Shown: in pieces, positions 50,586 to 59,062 of the stretch | Layout: each line of letters opens with the position of its first letter | Numbering within the stretch: the stretch's first letter is position 1 | Source of the DNA: Pseudobacter ginsenosidimutans | GTDB lineage: Bacteria > Bacteroidota > Bacteroidia > Chitinophagales > Chitinophagaceae | Assembly: GCF_007970185.1 (NCBI RefSeq) | Contig: NZ_CP042431.1 | Location: forward strand, 1,116,001-1,180,000 | Length of the DNA stretch: 64,000 bases | Direction: 5' to 3' | Notes under the pieces: generated by a model | What the model saw: the letters and a program-made list of their open reading frames with translations, nothing else | Told to the model about the DNA's origin: nothing | The model's database searches: none | Program-made: the position numbers and the translations under genes

Positions 50586-51671
50586 TTAAAAGCTCAATGC
50601 AATGGCGGTTGCAACGACAGGACTGGATTTGGTGGTTGACAGATCTCTTTTTACAAAATATTCTTCCTTCCCATGGAAGCTGCGTAGTTCCAGTCGCCAA
50701 ACTGCATTGGCAAATAACTGCCGGTCATAGTTCACGCTCCAACCAAAGGTTTTGAATCCTTCAGGTGTGCCGGTAGCGATGATCACACCATTTTCATCCT
50801 GAAAATATTCACCACGAAGGGCAATGCTGTTAGTTTTATCCGGACTGTATTTCAGGATCACTACACCAGTGTACCAGTTATTGAGTTTATTTTTTCCTTT
50901 TTCTTTTTGTTCCATTCCATAATCGAATCCGGCAGTGATCCCGAATTTATCAGATACATTGAATATACCGTATACATTGTGATAGTAGCGCATCAGCCTA
51001 ACACTGTCTGGTTTATCGTTACCCGCAAACGTACTGTAGTTGAGGGTTACAGAAGATGAAGGTTTGAAAGTGATCTGTGTGCCAAATGCTGGCGTTGAAT
51101 TGCCATCCACCCTTTGGATGCGTTGCCATCCGTTGAGGTACATGGCAGCGAAGTACCATTTTTCATTTTTGCTGGTGTATCCGAGTTTGGCTCCTGCTTC
51201 ATAGTAGGGAGAATTATCTGCTACAATGCTGCGGGTTACAGTCCAGTTATCTTTACCAACCGCACTTTCAAATCCGATATGCGAAGGCATGATACCTGCG
51301 TCCAGCCAGAGGTTGCTGCTCTTAGACAATTTCACGCCGGCATTGGCTTCATAGATGTTCTTCAATACACCAGGTTCAGCTGCGAGATTGGCATTCATGT
51401 AAGTGCCGGCCCCTATCGCAAGGTTGGCCCGAACACGATCACTGTTGTAGGAACCTTTCAGAAAGGCCAGGTTCACATTCACTTCATTGGCGCGATTGTG
51501 ACTGTACACAAATCCCGGACGGGTGTTGTTCAGAGGTCTGTTGGCATCATAGAGGTAATAGGCTTCAGCATATCCGCTGATCGTAAACCCACCGTTCTTT
51601 GTTGAGTCCTGGGCAACAGCCTGCAGTCCAAAGCCACATGCAACGGCTGTTACCATCATTAACTTTTTCAT
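50586..51671 (-). CDS. porin in the kdp operon
   Basis: The 361-residue protein has a signal peptide (MVTAVACGFGLQAVAQ) and a beta-barrel with alternating pattern: GFTISGYAEAYYLYD, RANEVNVNLAFLKGSY, GFDYGMEQKEKG, ending in the barrel strand VVATAIALSF. It resembles the OprP/DcuC-like porin group that occurs in Bacteroidota next to kdpABC. It lies 13 nt after kdpC and 37 nt before the kdpD gene, so it is part of the operon and could let K+ through the outer membrane. Confidence 0.88.
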   Translation of the reverse strand: MKKLMMVTAVACGFGLQAVAQDSTKNGGFTISGYAEAYYLYDANRPLNNTRPGFVYSHNRANEVNVNLAFLKGSYNSDRVRANLAIGAGTYMNANLAAEPGVLKNIYEANAGVKLSKSSNLWLDAGIMPSHIGFESAVGKDNWTVTRSIVADNSPYYEAGAKLGYTSKNEKWYFAAMYLNGWQRIQRVDGNSTPAFGTQITFKPSSSVTLNYSTFAGNDKPDSVRLMRYYHNVYGIFNVSDKFGITAGFDYGMEQKEKGKNKLNNWYTGVVILKYSPDKTNSIALRGEYFQDENGVIIATGTPEGFKTFGWSVNYDRQLFANAVWRLELRSFHGKEEYFVKRDLSTTKSSPVVATAIALSF

Positions 51672-51684
51672 TTGTTCTTGTGTT

Positions 51685-52248
51685 TTATTTCAATTTGTCT
51701 AAGGCGATATTCAATTCCAGCACATTTACGGTAGCAGGACCAAACATTCCCAGCAAGGGTCTTTTGGTATGCTCCTCCACCAGTTTGTTCAGTTTTCCAG
51801 TTTCAATGTTGCGAATAGCCGCAATGCGCTTCACCTGGATCATTGCTGCTGCGGGAGAAAGATGTGGATCGAGACCACTACCGGATGCTGTTACCAGCTC
51901 GGCGGGAATGGAAGCTTTATCGATACCGGGGTTATGCACCAGGAATGTATCTATCCTGTCTTTTACCTGTTGCAGGTAATCTGGATTGGATGGTCCTTTG
52001 TTGGAGCCGGCAGACCCTGCTGCATTGTAATCCACGGCAGAAGGCCGGCCCTGGAAATATTTATCATCGGAGAATTTTTGTCCAATATTCGCATACCCTA
52101 CTACATTACCATTCACTGCAAGTGTTTTGCCTTTGCCTCCTCCGGGAGCGAGTTTGGAAGCCATCGCGATGAATACCGGGTAGATAACTGCCAGCAGCAG
52201 GATCATGATGATGGTCATCTTGAGCGAAGGCAACAAATATTTTTTCAT
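51685..52248 (-). CDS. kdpC: KdpC subunit of the Kdp potassium ATPase
   Basis: From ATG 52248 the protein has 187 residues: a short N-terminal membrane helix (TIIMILLLAVIYPVFI), a periplasmic part with FSDDKYFQGRPSAVDYNAAG and SGSGLDPHLSPAAAMIQVKR, and the end LNIALDKL. These motifs are typical of KdpC. ATG 52248 lies 18 nt after kdpB; a TTG at 52266 in frame is less likely. The subunit stabilises KdpB and helps potassium binding. Confidence 0.97.
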   Translation of the reverse strand: MKKYLLPSLKMTIIMILLLAVIYPVFIAMASKLAPGGGKGKTLAVNGNVVGYANIGQKFSDDKYFQGRPSAVDYNAAGSAGSNKGPSNPDYLQQVKDRIDTFLVHNPGIDKASIPAELVTASGSGLDPHLSPAAAMIQVKRIAAIRNIETGKLNKLVEEHTKRPLLGMFGPATVNVLELNIALDKLK

Positions 52249-52266
52249 TTTTTTTCTTTTATTCAA

Positions 52267-54318
52267 TTACATAAAAAGCGCCAGTAGCATATCGATCAGC
52301 TTGATACCGATGAAGGGAACAATGATGCCACCAAGTCCATAGATAAACAGGTTCCTGCGCAGCAGCGCATTGGCGCCGATCGGTTTGTATTGTACACCAC
52401 GCAGTGCCAGCGGGATCAGTAATGGAATGATGATAGCATTGAAGATCACGGCAGAAAGGATTGCACTCTGCGGACTTTCCAGGTGCATGATATTGAGCCC
52501 CTGCAATGCAGGAATACTGGTAATGAACAATGCCGGTACGATGGCAAAATATTTCGCTACGTCATTGGCGATAGAGAAAGTGGTAAGCGTACCGCGTGTC
52601 ATCAGTAACTGCTTACCGATCTCAACGATCTCGATGAGCTTGGTAGGATCATTGTCCAGGTCCACCATATTACCTGCTTCCTTCGCGGCCTGCGTGCCAC
52701 TGTTCATGGCTACACCCACATCGGCCTGGGCAAGTGCAGGCGCATCATTGGTTCCATCGCCCATCATGGCTACAAGTTTTCCGCTGGCCTGTTCCTTTTT
52801 GATATAATTCATTTTGTCTTCGGGCTTGGCTTCAGCGATAAAATCGTCAACACCAGCTTTATGGGCAATGTATTTTGCAGTGAGTGGGTTATCTCCGGTT
52901 ACCATCACGGTCTTTACACCCATCTTACGGAGGCGCTCAAACCTTTCCTGGATGCCGGGTTTGATGATATCCTGCAATTCAATAGTGCCGGTAACTTTTC
53001 CATTTACTGTAACTACCAGCGGCGTGCCGCCGTTCATCGCGATCTCCTGTACTTTTCTTTCTGTTTCAGCAGGTACAGAAGATCCGTTCTGAACAGCGAT
53101 CTTTTTGATGGCATCGAAAGCTCCTTTGCGGATCTTCGTTCCATCTGATTTATCGATACCGCTGGTGCGGGTTTCAGCAGAGAAGCTTACAAACTTCGCA
53201 TCACCTGTTGAATGAGGAGCTTTCACTCCTTTGGTGTTTGCCAGTTCGATGATGGATTTGCCTTCCGGTGTTTCATCTGCAAGCGAGCTCCATACACAGG
53301 ATTCAATGAAACTGTTCATCTCTATCCCATCAGCAGGCCAGAAATTGGTGGCCTTTCTGTTACCGATGGTGATGGTTCCGGTTTTGTCGAGCAGCAATGT
53401 ATCCAGGTCGCCGGCTGTTTCAACAGCCTTGCCGCTTTTAGTGATCACGTTCGCGCGCAGGGCCCTGTCCATTCCCGCAATACCGATGGCTGATAACAAG
53501 CCACCAATGGTAGTAGGGATCAGGCAAACGAAAAGAGAGATGAATGCTGCAATGGTAATAGTGGTATTGGCATAATCAGCAAAAGGCTTCAGTGTTACGC
53601 ATACGATGATGAAGATGATAGTGAAACTCGCCAACAGGATCGTGAGCGCAATCTCATTCGGTGTTTTCTGACGCGAAGCGCCTTCTACCAGTGCGATCAT
53701 TTTATCGAGAAAACTTTCACCAGGTTCTGTAGTTACGCGTACTACAATTCTATCAGACAATACTTTCGTACCACCAGTCACAGAAGACTTATCACCACCG
53801 GCTTCGCGGATCACTGGTGCAGATTCACCGGTAATGGCGCTTTCGTCTACAGTAGCAATGCCTTCGATGATCTCTCCATCCATCGGGATGATATCGCCAG
53901 CTTCGCAGACAAAGAGATCACCTTTACGAAGCTGTGAAGAGCGAACGGTTTTGATCTCATTGGTAAAGATCTCTCCCACCACTTCGATCTTCTTCGCCAG
54001 TGTGTCTTCCCTGGTTTTGCGAAGACTGTCTGCCTGCGCTTTACCGCGTGCTTCTGCTATCGCTTCCGCGAAATTGGCAAAGAGCAATGTGATGAAAAGA
54101 ATAGCAGTAACTACAATATTATAAGCCAGGCTGCCCTGGGAAGTTTCACCTGCTGCGATCCAGCAGCAGACTGCGATCATGATAGCTGTTCCCACTTCCA
54201 CGGTAAACATCACCGGGTTGCGGAACATGATCACCGGGTTCAGTTTGATGAAAGCCTGCTTCAAGGCAGCGCCCACCAGCTCCCGGGGAAACAATTTATT
54301 TTGATTTGTATTTTTCAT
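52267..54318 (-). CDS. kdpB: KdpB, P-type ATPase subunit of the potassium transporter
   Basis: The 683-residue protein has the normal KdpB length. The P-type signature DKTGT is at Asp311 ([13 protein letters not shown]), with the TGES motif ([13 protein letters not shown]) and the hinge [20 protein letters not shown]. The membrane topology is standard, with seven helices. It hydrolyses ATP to drive K+ uptake through KdpA. It follows kdpA by 28 nt. Confidence 0.98.
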   Translation of the reverse strand: MKNTNQNKLFPRELVGAALKQAFIKLNPVIMFRNPVMFTVEVGTAIMIAVCCWIAAGETSQGSLAYNIVVTAILFITLLFANFAEAIAEARGKAQADSLRKTREDTLAKKIEVVGEIFTNEIKTVRSSQLRKGDLFVCEAGDIIPMDGEIIEGIATVDESAITGESAPVIREAGGDKSSVTGGTKVLSDRIVVRVTTEPGESFLDKMIALVEGASRQKTPNEIALTILLASFTIIFIIVCVTLKPFADYANTTITIAAFISLFVCLIPTTIGGLLSAIGIAGMDRALRANVITKSGKAVETAGDLDTLLLDKTGTITIGNRKATNFWPADGIEMNSFIESCVWSSLADETPEGKSIIELANTKGVKAPHSTGDAKFVSFSAETRTSGIDKSDGTKIRKGAFDAIKKIAVQNGSSVPAETERKVQEIAMNGGTPLVVTVNGKVTGTIELQDIIKPGIQERFERLRKMGVKTVMVTGDNPLTAKYIAHKAGVDDFIAEAKPEDKMNYIKKEQASGKLVAMMGDGTNDAPALAQADVGVAMNSGTQAAKEAGNMVDLDNDPTKLIEIVEIGKQLLMTRGTLTTFSIANDVAKYFAIVPALFITSIPALQGLNIMHLESPQSAILSAVIFNAIIIPLLIPLALRGVQYKPIGANALLRRNLFIYGLGGIIVPFIGIKLIDMLLALFM

Positions 54319-54346
54319 TTTTCACTTATTGAACTGTACGAGTTGA

Positions 54347-56062
54347 TTAACGCATGCTGAAGTATTCTGCCAGCGGTCCCAATGCCAGGGCAGGGAAAAA
54401 GCTCAGCGCATTGATGATGATGATCACGGCAAAAGTGACCATACCAAATGTTACGGAATCAGTCCTGAGTGTACCACCCGAAGCAGGTATATACTTCTTA
54501 TTAGCGAGCAACCCGATAATAGCCACAGGTCCGATGATAGGGATGAACCTGCTCAACAGCAACACAATGCCTGTTGATACGTTCCAGAAGATATTGTTAT
54601 CACCAAGTCCTTCGAAACCACTGCCGTTATTGGCATTGGAAGAAGTGAACTCATAGAGCATTTCAGAGAATCCGTGGAAGCCGGGATTGTTGAGCCAGTT
54701 CTCCGGTTTCACAGCCCAGTCCTGCCCTGCATGTGTTGCAAACAGGTAAGCAGCCAGCGCTGTACCGCCTTTCACAAGAAAGGCCGAGAGCAAAGTGACC
54801 ATAGCAGCTATCTTCACTTCACGGGCTTCCACTTTGTGACCCATGAACTCGGGTGTTCTTCCCACCATCAATCCTGAAATGAATACCGCGATGATCACAT
54901 AGATGAGATAGTTGAGTATCCCAACACCGCAACCCCCATAGAAGGCATTGATCATCATTGCCAGCAATTGCATCATTCCTGATAAAGGCATGGCGCTGTC
55001 GTGCATGGCATTTACGGAACCGGTAGAGATCACGGTGGTGAGAATACTCCAGTATGCGGAGGCAGCAGGACCGAAGCGGACTTCCTTTCCTTCCATCGCT
55101 CCTGTGGCTTGTGCAATACCCATTTTAGCGATCCCGGGGTTTCCGCTCATTTCCCAGTGCATGGTGGGGATCACCAGGCATAGCACGCCTGCCGTCATCA
55201 CTCCGAACATGACGTAGGCCAGTCTTTTCCTGTTGATATAAAATCCCAGGGCAAAGATCAATGCAACGGGAATGATCACCTGCGCAATCACTTCCACCAT
55301 ATTGGTGAGGTAGTTTGGATTCTCCAGCGGATGTGTTGAGTTGGCGCCAAAAAAACCACCACCATTGGTGCCGAGATGCTTGATGGCAATAAAGGCAGCA
55401 GCAGGACCACGGCTCACCTGCATGGAATCACCCTGTAACGTAACGATGGAATCCTTTCCGTCATAGCTGGCCGGCGTTCCGTTGAAAGCCAGCACCAACG
55501 CCATGATCACGCAGAGCGGTAACAATAAACGGGTAATGGATTTTGTGAAGATGCTCCAGAAGTTCCCAAGATTATTAGTCGTGCGTTCTTTCAGTCCGTT
55601 ACATACACCAATCAAAGCAGCGATACCTGTAGCCGCACTCACAAACTGGAGAAACATCAGCACAAATGTTTGTGTGAAGTAAGTAGCGCCGGATTCTCCT
55701 GAATAGTGCTGCAGGTTACAGTTCACAAGGAAACTGATGGCCGTATTGAAAGCGAGGTCAGGTGTTTGATTGGGGTTACCGTCAGGGTTCATTGGTAAGT
55801 TTCCCTGGAAGAGGAGCAGGAAGAAAGCATACACGAGCCAGAGCAGGTTGATGGTGAGCATGGCTTTCAGGAATTCTTTCCAGTTCATTTTCTTTTGGGG
55901 GTCGATGCCACTGAACCGGAAGATGGTCCTTTCCAAAGGTCCCATGAAGTCAGTGAAAGTCTTTTCCCCTTTGAATACGCGGGCGATATATTTTCCGAGC
56001 GGAACTGCCAGCAATATGGTGAGAAGAAAGGTGACGATCACGCCGAATAATTCTGTGTTCAT
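54347..56062 (-). CDS. kdpA: KdpA, potassium-binding channel subunit
   Basis: The 571-residue protein has ten membrane helices and the K+ filter loops of KdpA: NTAISFLVNCNLQHYSGES, HLGTNGGGFFGANSTHPLEN, STGSVNAMHDSAMPLSGM and TSSNANNGSGFEGLG. It opens FGVIVTFLLTILLAVPLGKY, as in other KdpA proteins. The gene follows kdpF by 18 nt. Confidence 0.98.
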   Translation of the reverse strand: MNTELFGVIVTFLLTILLAVPLGKYIARVFKGEKTFTDFMGPLERTIFRFSGIDPQKKMNWKEFLKAMLTINLLWLVYAFFLLLFQGNLPMNPDGNPNQTPDLAFNTAISFLVNCNLQHYSGESGATYFTQTFVLMFLQFVSAATGIAALIGVCNGLKERTTNNLGNFWSIFTKSITRLLLPLCVIMALVLAFNGTPASYDGKDSIVTLQGDSMQVSRGPAAAFIAIKHLGTNGGGFFGANSTHPLENPNYLTNMVEVIAQVIIPVALIFALGFYINRKRLAYVMFGVMTAGVLCLVIPTMHWEMSGNPGIAKMGIAQATGAMEGKEVRFGPAASAYWSILTTVISTGSVNAMHDSAMPLSGMMQLLAMMINAFYGGCGVGILNYLIYVIIAVFISGLMVGRTPEFMGHKVEAREVKIAAMVTLLSAFLVKGGTALAAYLFATHAGQDWAVKPENWLNNPGFHGFSEMLYEFTSSNANNGSGFEGLGDNNIFWNVSTGIVLLLSRFIPIIGPVAIIGLLANKKYIPASGGTLRTDSVTFGMVTFAVIIIINALSFFPALALGPLAEYFSMR

Positions 56063-56080
56063 TGTCCGATGCGTTTAGGA

Positions 56081-56161
56081 TTAAAATTTTTCGGGTTTGA
56101 GTAAAACGTAAACGAGGTAGATGAAAACTACCACCGATACAATCAGCAAGGCTGTCATCAT
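56081..56161 (-). CDS. kdpF: KdpF, small membrane subunit of the potassium transporter
   Basis: The 26-residue frame reads MMTALLIVSVVVFIYLVYVL followed by LKPEKF, a single membrane helix with a C-terminal LxxPExF motif, the typical KdpF pattern. It stands between the 27-residue ORF and kdpA with gaps of 13 and 18 nt. KdpF stabilises the KdpABC complex. The first and second codons are both ATG, so the start may be 56161 or 56158. Confidence 0.9.
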   Translation of the reverse strand: MMTALLIVSVVVFIYLVYVLLKPEKF

Positions 56162-56174
56162 AGTGAGTCCATTT

Positions 56175-56258
56175 TTATACTTTTTCAAAGAAGTCGATGC
56201 ATTTGAAGAACAGCCAGAAGCATAGCAGGCCGGCCGCGATCAATGAGATAGTGAGCAT
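56175..56258 (-). CDS. 27-residue membrane protein of the kdp operon
   Basis: The frame reads MLTISLIAAGLLCFWLFFKC followed by IDFFEKV, one membrane helix with a short charged end. It lies 13 nt before kdpF and 11 nt after the 32-residue ORF, on the same strand. From memory, short proteins with a FWLFFKxIDWFE-like motif are seen near kdpF in Bacteroidota, with no assigned function. The conserved tail and tight spacing make it a likely real gene. Confidence 0.7.
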   Translation of the reverse strand: MLTISLIAAGLLCFWLFFKCIDFFEKV

Positions 56259-56269
56259 ACGAATTGATT

Positions 56270-56368
56270 TTAGAATAATGAGCGGACCAGCACGCCAATC
56301 ACCAGGATCAACACATAGATCACCGGGATCAGAATATGAAGCCGGATGCGGAGGAACTGTCTTTTCAT
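56270..56368 (-). CDS. 32-residue membrane protein, first ORF of the kdp operon
   Basis: The frame reads MKRQFLRIRLHILIPVIYVL followed by ILVIGVLVRSLF: a basic N-terminus (in-side) and one hydrophobic helix. Its ATG lies about 15 nt after the start predicted from the sigma-54 promoter at 56394-56409, so it would be the first gene of the transcript. I recognise no family. A regulatory leader peptide is an alternative. Confidence 0.6.
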   Translation of the reverse strand: MKRQFLRIRLHILIPVIYVLILVIGVLVRSLF

Positions 56369-56393
56369 TTTGTTTTTAATTATGCCTGATAAT

Positions 56394-56409
56394 GGCAAAG
56401 GGGGTGCCG
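56394..56409 (-). promoter_or_regulatory. sigma-54 promoter of the kdp operon
   Basis: The leftward strand reads CGGCACCCCCTTTGCC: GG and GC are exactly 10 nt apart, and GGCAC and TTGC match the -24/-12 consensus TGGCACG-N4-TTGC except for C in place of T at the first position and C in place of G at the seventh. The predicted start is near 56383. The rest of the 323-nt gap to 56691 holds the shared motif at 56449-56458, a hairpin-like GCTGT-TCTGT-ACAGC near 56548 and the ftsX leader; no other gene is supported. Confidence 0.7.
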
Positions 56410-56448
56410 GGGAGGTGTGCCAAAAACCAATCAGGGTTGAAAGGTAGT

Positions 56449-56458
56449 AGGGACGGTC
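56449..56458 (-). promoter_or_regulatory. GACCGTCCCT motif upstream of the sigma-54 promoter
   Basis: The leftward strand reads GACCGTCCCT, the same 10-mer as at 18852-18861 before the other FtsX gene. Its centre is about 70 bp upstream of the predicted kdp start, a possible site for an upstream-binding activator, or a site for the divergent ftsX gene. Confidence 0.3.
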
Positions 56459-56691
56459 ATTTCATCGATCCTAAAAATCCGTTCTCGAAATTCTGTATCA
56501 TCCCAACCCTTCCATTTTGAAAAGTAGTATTTTCATTTTGGCATGGCTGTTCTGTACAGCTCAAAGTCGTACACAATTTGTATCAATACCGGACAGAAGG
56601 AACAAAGAAACCAGATGCACATAATTGATTTACATACAATTGGGTTATGGCATCTTTTTGGGGAAGAATGAAAGAACTTAAACTTGCCTGA

Positions 56692-59061
56692 ATGTTTAGT
56701 AATTATTTCAAGACGGCCTGGCGCAACCTGTTAAAGAACAGATTCTATACCATCCTCAATATTGGAGGACTTGCTGTAGGATTATCAGTTGGCATTCTGA
56801 TCTTGTTATGGGTGCAGGATGAGTTTAGTTTCGACCGCTTTCACAAACAGTCAAAGAATATCTACCGTGTTGAGAATATGGCCGGCACGGGTAGCAGTCG
56901 CGAGTTATGGACAAACACTGCTGCACCGATCGGTGTGATGGCGAATGCAGAAGTTCCCGGCGTGGAAGCATTTGCACGACTCACCTACAACGGCAATAAC
57001 CGGTTGTTCAAATTTGGAGAGAAAACCTTTCAGGAGCAGAATAAGTTCTATGCGGACGCATCTCTCTTCAAATTGTTCGATTTTCCCATCATTAAAGGCG
57101 ATGCAGCAAATCCTTTTCCTGATCTCCATTCCATCGTGATCACGGAAAGTACAGCCAGGAAATATTTCGACCAGGCAGACCCCATTGGGAAAGTGATCAG
57201 CGCCGAAAATGGAGAACTGTTCACGGTCAGCGGAATGATCCGCGACTTCCCAAAGAACTCCAGCATTCAGGGAGATATGTTTTTTCCCATGGCCCTGATG
57301 GCGCAAAAAATGTATAGCGGCCATTCCAATGGAAGGAGTATCGATAATGATTTCAGTTACTTCAATTACCATACATACCTGTTGCTGAAACCAGGAATGT
57401 CTTTAAGCAATTTATCAACAACACTTCGCAATCTGCATCTCCGCGTTAAGCCGGAAGATACCGATGTTGAATACCTGTTCCTGCCATTGGAGAAAATGCA
57501 TTTACACAATGCAGACGGAACCGATGGCGGAATCGGCACTGTAAGGATCTTCATCATCATTGCAATGTTCATCTTGCTCATCGCCTGTGTAAATTATGTG
57601 AACCTGTCTACCGCCCGCGCCATGTTACGCGCAAAAGAAGTAAGCCTTCGAAAGATCATCGGTGCAGCCCGCTGGCAATTGTTCATGCAATTCATTGCAG
57701 AAACTACTTTGTTGTTCATTGCTGCCACTATTATTTCGCTGATGCTGGTAGGAGCACTCATCCCGGTGTTTAATATGATCTCGGGAAAAGAATTGTCGGT
57801 CAACTTTAGTTCCTGGCAAGTATGGGCGCTGATCCTCATCACTATTTGCGGCACATTGCTGCTTTCCGGGATCTATCCCGCCATGCTCTTATCTTCCTTC
57901 GAACCTTTGAAAGCGCTGAGAGGCAAGATAGCGGCGCGCATCAGTGATGTGATGTTCCGCCGTGCGCTGGTAGTGGTGCAATTCACTTTCTCCGTTATCC
58001 TGATCACCGGCACTATCATCGTTGGAAAACAATTGTCGTTCCTGCGTTCAAAGCAGGTCAGTTACAACAGGGAGCATGTACTGGCTATGAGTATGAATAA
58101 TATGGCCGGCCATTTTGAAGCCGTGAAAGCATCACTGCTGAAAGACCCTGCTGTTACGGATGTTACCTGGTCTGCTACAGAGATCATCAATAATGAGCAA
58201 CAAACAGGAGATAACGACTGGGATGGAAAACAAAACGGAGAGACCATGATGCTCAGCCCCATGGCCGTGAACCAGGATTTCATTCCTTTCTTTGATATGA
58301 AACTTGCAGCAGGCAAGAACTTCACAGGCGCTATTGCTGATTCCACACATTTCATCCTGAATGAAACAGCCGTGAAAGCGGCACGCATCAAAGACCCGAT
58401 CGGCAAGCGATTCAGGCTCTGGAAAACAGAAGGCACCATCATCGGCGTTGTAAAGGATTTCCATTTTCAATCCCTCCGCCAGGCCATCAAACCTGCAATC
58501 TTCCATTTCAGTCCGGATAATGATTATTCCATTCTTTACATCAAAACCACCGGAAGGGATGCTCCGAAAGCTGTTACAGCAGCTGCTGCCGAATGGAAAA
58601 AATACAATGCGGAATTCCCTTTCAGTTATGCATTCCTCGATGATGCCTATCAGAGACTGTATATGACTGAAACACGCACAGGTACGCTGTACAATGTTTT
58701 CTCGGGCATCGCCATTTTCATTTCCTGCCTGGGTTTGCTGGGACTGGTAACCTACACAGCACAAATACGGACCAGGGAAATAGGCGTAAGAAAAGTATTG
58801 GGCGCAAACTTGCCCACCATTATCCGCATACTCACCAGCGATCTCCTGAAACTGGTGGCCATTGCAATAGTGATTGCAGTGCCGCTCTCCTGGTATGCCA
58901 TGCATTCATGGCTGCAGGGATTTGCCTACCGGATCGAGATCGGCTGGACTGTTTATGCAATTGCAGGAACCCTGGCCTTTCTGATCGCTATTCTTACAGT
59001 CAGTGTACAATCAGTCAGGGCCGCGCTTGCGAATCCCGTCAAAAGTTTAAGAATGGAATAG
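56692..59061 (+). CDS. FtsX-type ABC transporter permease (MacB-like)
   Basis: The 789-residue protein begins MFSNYFKTAWRNLLKNRFYT, followed by a first helix and a MacB_PCD domain (about 50-270). The first FtsX core (about 280-410) includes YVNLSTARAMLRAKEVSLRK; a second periplasmic domain and second core (about 665-785) with AQIRTREIGVRKVLGA follow. It is a paralogue of the permease at 18922. No ATPase gene is adjacent. It lies between the kdp promoter region and the NtrC-type regulator; its stop is 1 nt from that gene's stop (convergent). In Bacteroidota FtsX permeases are often encoded beside sigma-54 regulators. Confidence 0.93.
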   Translation: MFSNYFKTAWRNLLKNRFYTILNIGGLAVGLSVGILILLWVQDEFSFDRFHKQSKNIYRVENMAGTGSSRELWTNTAAPIGVMANAEVPGVEAFARLTYNGNNRLFKFGEKTFQEQNKFYADASLFKLFDFPIIKGDAANPFPDLHSIVITESTARKYFDQADPIGKVISAENGELFTVSGMIRDFPKNSSIQGDMFFPMALMAQKMYSGHSNGRSIDNDFSYFNYHTYLLLKPGMSLSNLSTTLRNLHLRVKPEDTDVEYLFLPLEKMHLHNADGTDGGIGTVRIFIIIAMFILLIACVNYVNLSTARAMLRAKEVSLRKIIGAARWQLFMQFIAETTLLFIAATIISLMLVGALIPVFNMISGKELSVNFSSWQVWALILITICGTLLLSGIYPAMLLSSFEPLKALRGKIAARISDVMFRRALVVVQFTFSVILITGTIIVGKQLSFLRSKQVSYNREHVLAMSMNNMAGHFEAVKASLLKDPAVTDVTWSATEIINNEQQTGDNDWDGKQNGETMMLSPMAVNQDFIPFFDMKLAAGKNFTGAIADSTHFILNETAVKAARIKDPIGKRFRLWKTEGTIIGVVKDFHFQSLRQAIKPAIFHFSPDNDYSILYIKTTGRDAPKAVTAAAAEWKKYNAEFPFSYAFLDDAYQRLYMTETRTGTLYNVFSGIAIFISCLGLLGLVTYTAQIRTREIGVRKVLGANLPTIIRILTSDLLKLVAIAIVIAVPLSWYAMHSWLQGFAYRIEIGWTVYAIAGTLAFLIAILTVSVQSVRAALANPVKSLRME

Positions 59062-59062
59062 A

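Noticed and set aside
56640-56670. TGGCATCTTTTTGGGG before the second FtsX gene as a sigma-54 promoter
   Set aside because: The -24 half is partly right, but the -12 half reads TGGG in place of TTGC. Kept only as a weak idea.
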